Part shown: positions 36,836-46,405 of the stretch, in pieces
Position numbering within the stretch: position 1 is the first letter of the stretch
Layout: every line of letters begins with the position of its first letter
Source of the DNA: Xenoacremonium recifei
Taxonomy: Eukaryota > Ascomycota > Sordariomycetes > Hypocreales > Nectriaceae
Reading direction: 5' to 3'
Length of the DNA stretch: 64,000 bases
NCBI GenBank assembly: GCA_012184525.1
Contig: WOFQ01000038.1
Location: forward strand, 186,001 to 250,000
Notes under the pieces: generated by a model
The model's input: the letters and a program-made list of their open reading frames with translations, nothing else
Told to the model about the DNA's origin: nothing
The model's database searches: none
Translations under genes and position numbers: made by a program

Positions 36836-38239
36836 CTAGGTTCGGTAATCGCCGTTAATCGTCACATAGTCGTGACTAAAGTCGCAAGTCCAGTGCACAG
36901 TCGACTTGTTGCCCGTGCCTAACCGCACGAGGATCTCCAAATCCTCCATGGCCAAAATCTCGCTCGCTCGCTCCTCATCGACCTGCTCAGGCTCACCGTT
37001 CACCAACAGCTTCAGCTCAGATGACCCATCGGTGGGCACGAACGAGACGTTGGTCTTCTCGGGTACAATATCGGGGACGTCATTGACGGGCTGGCCGGGA
37101 GGTGAGATGAGGGCGTATCCGGCAGCGCAGAGAATTCTGCCCCAGTTGGCGTCCTTTCCGTACAAAGCCGTCTTGACGAGCGGCGACTTGGCGATGGCTC
37201 TGGCGATCTCGCGGGCTGCCTCCTCGGAAGCGCAATCCTCGACACGGATGGTGACGAACTTGGTGGCGCCCTCACCGTCACGGACGACGTACTTTGCGAG
37301 GTCCGCAGAGAAATCCGTCAGTAGTTCTCGGAATGCAGCATAGTCAGCCGACTGCTCAGAAGCAACCTCACTGCCTCCAGCCGCACCGTTAGCGAGCAGG
37401 GCCACAGTGTCGTTGGTCGAGCTGTCGCCGTCGATGGTGATAGCGTTGAAAGAGCGGTCCACGGCGTGGCGGAGAACCGTGGGCATGATTGCGGGTGCAA
37501 TTGGGGCGTCGGTGGCCATGATGGTGAGAAGGGTCGCCATGTTGGGGGCGATCATGCCAGCGCCCTTGGTCATACCCGCGATGCGGTACTCAACACCAGG
37601 TGACGAAGGCAGTTCGAAAGATCGGGACATAAGCTTGGGGAAGGTGTCGGTGGTGCAGATGGCCTTGGCGCAGTTGAGCCAGTCTTTGTGGGAGGAGCCG
37701 GCCTTGTGGTATGCTACCGGGATGTGGTCCACGATCTTCTGAATGGGCAGTCTGCGGAGAGTCAGTTAACAGTCCGAAATCAGCGTTTATGGGGTCAATT
37801 GCACAAACCTCTGCCCAATGACACCCGTGCTCATCACCAGCGTCGAATCCTCAGCGCCAACTCGCTGATCCGTCGTTGTGGCCATCTTCGTCGCATCCTC
37901 CAGACCGCCAGCACCGGTCACCGCATTCGCATTGCCCGAGTTAACCACCACACTGCGCAGTCCCTGATTCCCGCGCTCCTGCAGCAGTTTCCGGCTGAAC
38001 GTCACAGGCGCAGCCTGGAACTTGTTCTTAGTAAAGACACCCGCCGCAGCGCATGGTCTATCGGATGTCACGAGAGCCAGATCCGGCTTGCTCGTGTTTC
38101 CAGGCTTGACGCCCACGAAGATGCCCGCCGCGCTGAAGCCCTGCGGGTACGCGCCCGACGTCGGGATGTACTTGACCTTGGACGCCGGCACTGCGGCGCT
38201 GCCCAGCGTGATGGTCGAGTAGGCGCGCGCAAACTTCAT
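36836..38239 (-). CDS. ARG7: Arginine biosynthesis bifunctional ArgJ (ornithine acetyltransferase)
   Basis: Mitochondrial glutamate N-acetyltransferase/N-acetylglutamate synthase that recycles the acetyl group from N-acetylornithine to glutamate in arginine synthesis. Exons on the minus strand 38239-37809 and 37751-36836, giving 448 aa. The precursor self-cleaves before the nucleophilic Thr of the motif APNMATLL (Thr217 here). Substrate residues in TKGAGMIAPNM, DGDSSTNDTV and the C-terminal GDYRT are present. The first 20 residues (MKFARAYSTIT...) are basic and hydroxylated, consistent with a short mitochondrial presequence. The start has a good context (GCCATGA). An out-of-frame ATG 58 bases upstream opens a 79-codon frame overlapping the start. 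Two TGAGTCA sites lie 121-200 bases upstream, suggesting cross-pathway (general amino acid) control. Confidence 0.96.
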
Positions 38240-38359
38240 GGCGGGCGGTTGCGATTTCGGCGAAGGTGATGTTGAAAAAGTTGGGGAGCTGGGCCATCAG
38301 ATAAGGTCGATTTTAAGTTGCAGCTGAGGCGCAAACCTCCATTATCGGCCTGTGGCTGG

Positions 38360-38366
38360 TGAGTCA
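38360..38366. promoter_or_regulatory. Gcn4/CPC1-type site TGAGTCA (1)
   Basis: Exact match to the bZIP site of Gcn4/CPC1 (TGACTCA on the other strand), 121 bases upstream of the ornithine acetyltransferase start codon. Confidence 0.55.
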
Positions 38367-38432
38367 ACCCCGCAAAATCTTTAGCAGGAGTCACAACCCA
38401 TTTTCCGTCTTAAACCTTCGACAATAAAGATG

Positions 38433-38439
38433 TGAGTCA
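38433..38439. promoter_or_regulatory. Gcn4/CPC1-type site TGAGTCA (2)
   Basis: Second exact match, 73 bases further upstream, followed by an overlapping half site (GTCA). Two exact copies within 80 bases in front of an arginine gene are unlikely to be coincidence. Confidence 0.55.
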
Positions 38440-38501
38440 GTCAATTGATATTTGGTTACGGCTTGAAATTATCTCCGGGCCGCAAACTTCCATTGAGGAT
38501 C

Positions 38502-40820
38502 TCATACAGCACTCAGAGACTCGAATGTTGCTTCCAACGCTGACTCCAATTCTCCATACATGGCTCCATGCAGATACGCCGGGCCAACAACCCTTGCCTC
38601 ACCTTTCCCACTCGTCCACCCGCCATCTCGACGGAAAATAAACGGCGTATCCATTCCCGCTACCAAGCAAACGACATCTCCAAGCTTGATGTCTCGTGGA
38701 CCAGCCCCGACCATGTTTCGATCCTTTGTCCTAAAGATCCTCCGAGTTTGGTAAATCTCGTTCATCGCCCAGGCGACTCCCCCAATCTGCTGCTCCATGA
38801 ACCGCCAGAAGTGCTCTGCACGACTTGATTCGAACTCTGCAACCATTCGTGCCCGCCCTCCCTCGTGCCCTTCGTTCTTCTCAACTTCCTCTATACCAAT
38901 GAGTTCTTCTCCAGCCAATACGGTAAGTGGCGGCCTGCCGTTTAGACGATCATCCCAAGGATATTCCGGGCAATCGTGCATCTTGAGAAACTCCTCCAAT
39001 ACCGCTGGGAAAGAAACGGCCGTGCCGTTGATCTTGGCTGTGTTGTGAAGTAAGATGGCAAATCTTCCTTGAAGCGTTGACTTGCGGAAGCTCTCCTCTG
39101 GGCTCTTGGTATCAGAGGAATAGAAACGCATATTGCTGATGAGAAGACCAAACCACCCCAAGAATGCTCGCCTTAGTTTCCGCAGTGGAATTTTACGATC
39201 TCGCTCAAAGATATCTGCTGTCATTGTTCTCATCACTGCGTCCATGCTGAGCTCCTCACTTCCAACATAATTCTTCCCGAGCTTGGTAATGAGGTCCAAA
39301 ATATGGCCTTTGGCATACTTTATCTGTTGGACGAGAAGCTCGCCGTGGCTCTCGCCCACTTGAACAATCTCGTCTATGTAAGCGACTCGAAGGTTCAAGC
39401 ATGGGGAAGGAAATTGCGGAGATGCACCCTGGCCAACAACTGCGAAATCTCCCTGAATTGAACTTGCTGCTCGAAAATGGGTACACCCGTAGTACCAAAA
39501 TGGCTTCGGCTTGAGGGGGACTCTTTGATCCGGCACCCAAGAAGGGAGGTCCTTTGTCTCTGCACAACCAGTCGCGAGGAGTGTCAACACATAAGGCCAA
39601 CCGTGCTCTTTGGCGAGCAACATGGCGCAGTTGGTATAAAGGCGATCCAGAAGGATGCCCTGGTCTGTAATGGCACCGTTGGTAAGTTTTCCGCTCGTCT
39701 GAGAGTCCACCAGACCAAGAAGTGAGAAAATCTTATCCTCTGGTCGAGACGCTTCTCGATCTCGACAGATGAAGAGGAAATCTTTGAGCGGCCATTGTTT
39801 GTCGTTCTTCCTGTCCACCTGAGCTTTGAGGATATGTGGGATGGAACGAAACCCAGTTCCTGAGACATCAGAAGGACTGACCGGCTTGTCGTATGTGAAG
39901 AGGCCGCAGGCAATTATGATATGGATTCCGTTGAGAAGTTTCTCGGATAGGAGTTCCATAGAACCAAGGCAGAAGACAAGGTTCTTTGCCATCACGAGCT
40001 CCTGGACGACCCACGCTCGCTGAAAATAATCTCGGTTCAAGAGTCTCGTCAGGCTGGCGATGATCGTTCCTTCCATCTTTCCAATAAATCGCATCGGCTT
40101 CTTCTTCTTATGCACCTTCCAAATATCGTATTCCTTGTCATAAGGCTCATAGTCCATATTGAGCTGCTCAGCACGCTCTAGGGTCTCAATGAAACCCCAA
40201 GAGATGTTTCCAGTCTCCCCAAGCCAGACAAGAACAGTCTCTGCTCCCGCATAAATTCTTCCCATCATCTGCAATTGCCGCATCTTTTCATCTTTCGAGG
40301 CCGTCGTAGTCTCGTCCTGGTCAATGCATATAGCATCGATCCAGATAGGCAGACCCCGTTTCTTTGCTCTCAGGCGAGCGAGAAAGTCATATAGGTTTGA
40401 GTGAATATACATAGCTCTCTCGTTGCATATTATGAGCTTTGTTCCGGCGGTGGCATCCTGCCGCGCATACATGGGGAATTTGTCGGGGAACCATTCCGAC
40501 AGGTTGTCGTGGTCACTGAGGATGTCTTTCCGCCATGAGTAGGACGCTGCCTCATACACGGGCGCCGGCTTGACATCAAGGTCAACATCCCTCAGACTAC
40601 AGCGAATAATGCTGCTGTTGCTGTTGTTCTGGATATCCAGGAGCCGGATGAAGGACGTGCCGAGGGAAGCATCAAGACGCGAGTGGCGGAATGCCTCAGG
40701 CCGATTCGACTCTCGAGACTGAGCAGATAGTCAATCCGCATATGATCTTTGGCCAAAAATTGATAGCCGTACCTGAAGTTCTTCCTTTAGCCGCCTAGTG
40801 ATCCTGTTAAGTGAATCCAT
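38502..40820 (-). CDS. HET-domain protein (heterokaryon incompatibility type)
   Basis: Member of the large HET family linked to non-self recognition and programmed cell death in filamentous ascomycetes. Exons on the minus strand 40820-40773 and 40718-38502, giving 754 aa. The 48-nt first exon (MDSLNRITRRLKEELQ) joins in phase 0, with GTACGG donor and CTCAG acceptor, and an in-frame TAG lies three codons before the ATG. The HET domain spans about residues 70-235, with the motifs YEAASYSW, IWIDAICIDQ and AWVVQELVMA. After it comes a long variable region with no NACHT, WD40 or ankyrin repeats. Near the end is the LGDVVCLVAGMDTPFIFR type of segment usual in such proteins. Whether it acts in incompatibility cannot be told from one allele. 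The gene is followed upstream by a gene-poor interval with a degenerate repeat. Confidence 0.92.
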
Positions 40821-41109
40821 TTTGAGCTATGGAGCACAAATTGGATTGCGAAGACAGAGCGAGGTTTAAGCGCGTATTTGCGGCTGAGCTCGATTCCTTG
40901 TCGTCTCCAGCACATCCTCTTTGCTTTTGTAAGACTTTCTTGCACCAGAGGACTCAAGGACTTAGCAGACCGCACCAAGGCAAAGCTTTTTGGTGTCTTA
41001 CTTGATAAAAAAAACATTTCGAGTTTATTCGTTCGACAGTTACTGATACCCATATGTATCAAAGCATTTTATGCGCCGATAGCTCCTGTATAGAGCGTAG
41101 TAAGTGCAC

Positions 41110-41207
41110 AGGTCTTACACCAGCCTAGAAACGCTGTGAAACTTGAGATCATCGCCGCCGCTTATGCATGCCTAGGTCTTAGACCAGTCTAAAAATGCTG
41201 TGAAGAG
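41110..41207. repeat. Degenerate direct repeat (two copies, 64 bp apart)
   Basis: Copies at 41110-41142 and 41174-41207 start AGGTCTTA and share GCTGTGAA near the end. Of the four clear differences, three are C-to-T or G-to-A changes. It may be a relic of a larger repeat. Confidence 0.6.
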
Positions 41208-42655
41208 TACATGACTTTTCCTAATATAGCGATTGAGTCATTCCGAAATACGAAAATCACTTTTTTGTATCATTCTTTGTCGACTGGCAAGTCAATACTA
41301 CGCGGTCTGTTTTTCGTGTTATTTTCTCGCCTTGATCCACGTCAATGGCACCAGAGATTCAGGGTCCAGCCTCAACGATTCCCGGACTTATGTGGAAAAT
41401 CCCATCGCCCATAGCCACATCCCTTAATGACGATTGTCTCTAACAAATAAACTACCAGGCTTCTCACATCTTTCCAAGTGACTGGTCCCTGAAGATCCCC
41501 CGCCCTAGTCCCAAGCCAACCCCCGAAAGCTCGTGCCTGGCCTAAAGAACATTCCACTCGACTAACAATCCGCTTAGAGGCCGTTGGCGCCGTGAAACGT
41601 CTTGGCAAAGTGAACCGCCACAAGATGCTTCTAGATCGCGACTTCAACGGGGCTTGACTTCTGAGAGGGGAATAAACCACGGTTGAGTCCTCTCAACTGA
41701 GAAGCTGATTTCTGAAACTAGACTAGAGGAGCAAGCGGGAGGATTTGTAAGGCGCTTCTCGAAGCTATTGTCGCTTGGCTCCTTCAGAACTCAGCTTCCA
41801 GCCTCGCAGCAAGCCTCTCCTTGGCACCTGAACATGGTCATCTCACACAAGGTCAAAGTAAAGAGCGTTTCCCCCTCGCCGAGTAAAATTTAAATCGTTT
41901 GCTCTAAAACCGGCAAGTGTTCCGAAATCGCCTCAGGCAGCTGAAGTAGAGTTGAACGGAGATCCCGGAGTAAGACACGTGGGTAAACCCCCGGGGAATT
42001 CAGGCACCGGCCGGATTCCGTCGTGCTCATCCGGAGCACTTGTGGCACGAAGATTGAGACTTGCAAGAGGACTTCGTATCAGCCCCATAAGGCCAACCGA
42101 AGTTGCTCTTCTTTGTCACCGATCGGATGAGCTGGACGGTGCTGTTCAGCTGAAAATCGAGCTGCTCTCGTCCGTTGCTCAGAAACGTCGCCATAGAGTC
42201 CGAGAGACGTCATCTCGTAGAAACCTTGTAAGTACGGCCATCGGTGTAGTCAAGCATAGTTCATTCTAATCGTCCACACCATCCTGTCAACTTATTCTCC
42301 GAGATGGGCGACAGACAGCAACCACACCGATGAGACACATCCAGGGCCAGGAGACGGGCTAAGAGCTATGCCCTACCAAGTAGATGTCTTCTCCTCTCCT
42401 CAACGGTCCCCTAACAGAGTCTGGAATGGCCGGCTGCCAGATGTTGGTCCTCAAACACACCACGCTAATCGGCGACTATTCGATCGTGGCTGTAAACTCT
42501 CATCTAGCACTCCTATTCATTGTAAGCTTAACCATGGAATCCGTTGGATCGGGTATTGCTGCTGAAGCCCGACAAATGTCTGTTGGTGGAGGGAGTCGGG
42601 AATAAAGTGCTTCAAAGGAAATGCGACTGGCTTGTAATTCGGGGCCGGATCAAAA

Positions 42656-42662
42656 TATAAAA
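42656..42662 (+). promoter_or_regulatory. TATA box of the small secreted protein gene
   Basis: TATAAAA 107 bases before the ATG at 42763. Position and exact consensus support a strong, regulated promoter. Confidence 0.55.
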
Positions 42663-42762
42663 GCATCACTATGTCCTCTTCTCTCTCGACAAGTATCTTG
42701 CTCCAGAAATTCATCTGCCAGAAATCTAGCCTTACTTCCAAGTCTACACATCGCTGTTAAAA

Positions 42763-43161
42763 ATGAAGTTCACTCTCATCGCCTCTCTCCTTGCGGCCAC
42801 TGTCGCCGCCACTCCCAAGGAGCTCCAGGAGCGTACCGGTCCTTGCAGTGACAACTGTGGTCGTGCTGTCAACGCTGGTCGCCTCGGTGAGGCCGGCATT
42901 GCTTCTCACGCAGCCGACTGTAACTCTTACCTCCTGACTACAACCACTCCTCCCGCTACGTAAGGATCTACCCATACATTTTGAGTATCTGAACTCATCA
43001 CTAACATCAACAGTACTGTCTACGTCACCAAGACCATTCCCACCTATGCCAGCGCCTGCTCCGGCTCTGTTCGTTATCTCACTGCGTGCTCTTGCGTCGG
43101 CGCTTCTGCCGTTACTGTCGAGGCTCCTACCCCTACCGTCACCTCCACCATTTACATGTAG
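42763..43161 (+). CDS. Small secreted cysteine-containing protein
   Basis: Exons 42763-42959 and 43014-43161, giving 114 aa. Splicing joins PPAT to TVYVTKT in frame (GTAAGG donor, CTAACATCAACAG acceptor with branch CTAAC). Residues 1-16 are a signal peptide (MKFTLIASLLAATVAA). The mature part contains CSDNCGRAV, AADCNSYLL, a Thr/Pro-rich stretch (TTTTPPATTVYVTKT) and then ACSGS...TACSCVG, so six or seven cysteines in all. The DNCxRAV...DCxSY..T.TP pattern occurs in other small extracellular proteins of Sordariomycetes, without known function. It could be a wall-associated or effector-like protein, and nothing in the sequence decides this. The gene has a consensus TATA box and is surrounded by low gene density on the left. 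Confidence 0.85.
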
Positions 43162-43441
43162 ACGGTATTTGGACCTTATGGCCGGTTTTGTTGGCGGGAT
43201 ATGAATGATGCTGTACATAGTAGAGACTTACTGAATATCCAAATGGGCCTTCGGGTGTGAACTCTGTCAAGCCGCTACTATTAGCACAAAGATCAATAAC
43301 ACCGTGGGCTTTGGAATCTTCGATTTCACTTCATCAATTCGTGTATAACTTTTGTTCCTTCTGCAGAGGATATCCAGTCCTATGATCATCGCCCACTCCA
43401 TTCAACCGCCACCCAAGTCTCCATCTTCATATCCTGTTCGC

Positions 43442-45049
43442 TCAAGCCCAGCTCACGCTAAACACCTCTGTTCCAGCCCTGGAAATGGCCACCTCGGCAT
43501 GCTCGCTCTTGACGCTCTCCGGAATCTTCTCGCCCTTCCTCTCGAGCACAATCTTCCTCTCTGCAACTTCAGGGAGGCGATAGAATCGTCGGCCGTAGCG
43601 GCTGAGGAAACCCTCTAGCTTATCCTGCGTCACATCAGCCTCAGCGATGTCGCCACGCTCAATGCCCTCCTCAAGACCCAGTAGGACGAGTTGCACAGCG
43701 CATGGCTGCGTGAAGACACCGGCGGGGGCCTTGCCCTGCTCAGCTGAGGTCTTGGAAGCGAGGGGGTGAGGGGCGCTATCAGTTCCGCTGAGAAGACAAG
43801 CGTGATTAGTGTCAGTCATGTGAGGTTGCGAATGAGATAGCTCACAAGAAGAACTTGGGATCGCCGCTGACTACGGCCTTGAGGAGAGCGCTTCTGTCGG
43901 TAGGCTTCTTCGGAATAGGCTTGCAGAAAGCAAAGGGGTCGCAGCAAGCCTCATGAGAGGTGAGGTAAAGATGGTGCGCAGTGATAGTCGCTATCATATT
44001 CATACATTAGAGCAAGGTCTTCTTTTCACGACGTCATGATACATACCACCAACAGTAGGACCACAAGCCTTGACGGCCTCCACGGCCGCAGCCGTAGTGC
44101 AATGCTCAAGCTACACGCCAGTTCATATTTAGCAAGCCCTTCATTCAAAGTGGCTATAAAATTAGCACACGTACCACAATGCGGAGCTTCGGGAAGCGGT
44201 CATGAAGCTTCTTGAGGGTTGGGAGGAAAGCCTCTTCCAGAGTTGTGCCCTCTGGTGCGAGCGCCTCCAATACTTCGCCGTGGAGGTTCAGAACTACACC
44301 CTGAGAGTTAGTCTCGTCCAGAAGGCAATGAAATTTCAAGAAAGAATGAGAGCGTAGTAGAGCTCTAACAATTTTAGAGCATGCTTACCCATTCCATGCT
44401 CTTCCATGGCCGCAAAGGTAGCGTAGAAAGCCTCAAGGTCGGCAACGCCATTCTCAGAGTTAGTTGTGACACCTTGAGGGTACATCTTTACACCCGTGAC
44501 TCCGGCAGCAGCTGCCTGGGCAATAACTTCGGGAGTGACTGATGGGTGAAGCTATCATGAGTGAGCTCATGGACCGCGACAGGGATCATGAGGGAGAACG
44601 AACGAAGAGGGACATGAGGAAATGCACATCCTTGGTCAAGCCCTCCAGCTGAGACTTGTATTCAAGGACCTTCATAGCTCTTAGTTTTGTATTTTATTCA
44701 CGATTGTGAGAAAGACATACTCGTTCAACAGTGGTAATGGGAGGAACCTATGCTTGCGCATTAGCAAGCATTGCACAGGCCACACTATTCGCTCTCTAAC
44801 AGCAAGACACCTCTAAACACCACAACACAATAACTACTGCAACGTACGAGATTGGGCATCCTGTATCCCCTCGTTAGCATTTAGCCATGTGCCGTAGAAT
44901 TTCCAATGGAAGCCATACACGAAGACCGTATCAACTCCACCATCACGGACGGTAGGAGTAACGAGCTCCATCAGCTTGTCCTGCCGCAGATGGACGTGCA
45001 TGTCGGCCGCCGCCGGCAGCTCAAGCCGTTGGGTCTGTTTCAGCTGCAT
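43442..45049 (-). CDS. URA4: Dihydroorotase (pyrimidine biosynthesis)
   Basis: Zinc amidohydrolase, third step of de novo pyrimidine synthesis: carbamoyl-aspartate to dihydroorotate. Nine exons on the minus strand: 45049-44919, 44860-44848 (13 bases), 44747-44721, 44669-44604, 44551-44389, 44293-44175, 44110-44047, 43990-43846 and 43787-43442, giving 357 aa. All joins keep phase and rebuild conserved motifs: metal ligands His18/His20 (DMHVHLRQ), carboxylated Lys101 (GVKMYP), His138 (LNLHGE), His176 (LEHC) and Asp246 (GTDSAPHP). The positions nearly coincide with the E. coli PyrC ligands, so this is a type II, PyrC-like stand-alone enzyme. The 13-base exon encodes the MPNL motif. The alternative acceptor at 44296/44294 was chosen because it restores GMVLNLHGE. 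The gene is much more intron-dense than its neighbours. Confidence 0.95.
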
Positions 45050-46405
45050 CTTGGGTCAATTGGCAATAAGATGGTCCTCAATTGAATCGTCGTTGATCCC
45101 GCATGGCGCTGATAGAATTTTTTGGGGCATCACGAAATCACGTGCCGGGGTTTATGCGTGAGCTTGCATGCATTGTGCAAGAAGCCATGTGGCTGGGCAG
45201 CGAGCCTCGATAATACCACATGACTCTGCAATGATTTGCTCGCCGAAGATATGAATCATGGATTGTATTTATTCACAGGCAGAAAAGGCATCATCAAGGT
45301 CGAAATTGCCCTGCAAAGCAGCTCAGCCGCTCGTCACTGCCTGCTCTGCCTGCTCTGCCTGAACTTAATGTCGGCTTGGGGAAATTTAGGTGCGTTACAG
45401 GCCAATCAACTCACACGCTCCTGCCTTAAGCCTCCATCCAGGTGTTGGTGCCTTAGGCCTGCATTGGGTGATCCAGGCACCAAGTCAGGCCCCACCCAGG
45501 GTATAAATTCCTCCTCTCCCTCCCCCGATTTCAGACTTCTTTTCTTCTTTTCTTCTCCATCCAAGTGCACGGGCGTTTTCCTTCTCCGTGAAGCGATAAG
45601 CTGAGAGAGGAATTTTGCTAGTTGAAAACTATAACATAGCCGCTCCATGTCGGATTCGTCTGGTATGGGAATTTTTGGAACCCTCCCCTTCGTCTTTCAT
45701 TGCTGGCGGCTCTCGATGGGCCGTCGTGAAGAAGGATTTTGGTGTCGTGAGAGTTGGTGACAGGCGAGTTCTGACGTGTGGGAAGAGGGAGGCGTTGTGT
45801 ATCTACGGGTGTGTTGGCAAGAGGATCTCTGAGACGATCGTCGCCTTTGTCTGCGCCAGTTCGATGCAATCGGCGTTGTTGTGTGTTGCTCTGGAGCTCG
45901 TGAAGAAATTTTGACGTGAGCGCTCTGTGGTGGGCATCAACAAGGAAATCAACAGAGCAACCACCCGCCTCGTAGATCAGCCACGAGAATTTCAAACAAG
46001 CAATAAATATCCCTTCTCCCTCTTCATGTCTTGTAGCCTTGTGATTTTCCTCTGGCCTTCCGCATCAAGCGCAAGGAGGCTCCCGAGAGGCTGAGGCTGG
46101 CCGTCCACGAAGATTGTTAGCGCGGGGCACTTCTCCATCTCAAGCTCGGGGCGTCCAATTCATTCTTTTCCAATGACTCAAACCTCCAACTTCAACGCTC
46201 CCATTTTCTTGCGCACGACACAACCACCAGGCGACAAATTTATGTGAAAAGGAAATTTTGACTACGAGGAGCGCGACATCATCTGCGAACGTTTGAATTT
46301 CCCCCCCTACCCGAGTCTCGAAGCGATCGCAGCATCCAGCGTCTCATCACCACCAAGATATCTGCCCCGCGAAGCTCGACACCAACATCCTCTATCCCTC
46401 TACCG
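45050..46405. other. Divergent region between dihydroorotase and GCD2
   Basis: No protein gene is convincing. A TATAAAT at 45502-45508 followed by a CT-rich run (to about 45560) looks like a core promoter, but it is 900 bases from GCD2, so it may start a long GCD2 leader or a separate transcript. A 9-bp unit (CTGCCTGCT) repeats nearly three times at 45337-45362. Upstream ATGs and an exact TGACTCA occur near 46174. Confidence 0.4.
46174..46296 (+). promoter_or_regulatory. Candidate upstream ORF(s) and TGACTCA site before GCD2
   Basis: An ATG at 46174 opens a 40-codon frame ending at 46296, and an overlapping start-stop (ATGTGA) sits at 46242-46247. No further ATG occurs before the GCD2 start. 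The exact Gcn4/CPC1 site TGACTCA covers 46175-46181. The two readings compete: if the site works as promoter DNA the uORF may not be transcribed. The transcript start is unknown. Confidence 0.35.

Larger units (their letters stand above)
40821..42762. other. Gene-poor interval between HET gene and small secreted protein gene
   Basis: About 1.9 kb without a supported gene. It contains a degenerate 33-34 bp direct repeat (41110-41142 and 41174-41207) and the TATA box of the secreted protein gene near its right end. Reading frames are short and unlike proteins. Confidence 0.45.

Noticed and set aside
45615..45995. Two overlapping 99- and 125-codon frames on opposite strands
   Set aside because: Neither has a recognisable domain, signal peptide or splice context. 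Likely leader or intergenic sequence.
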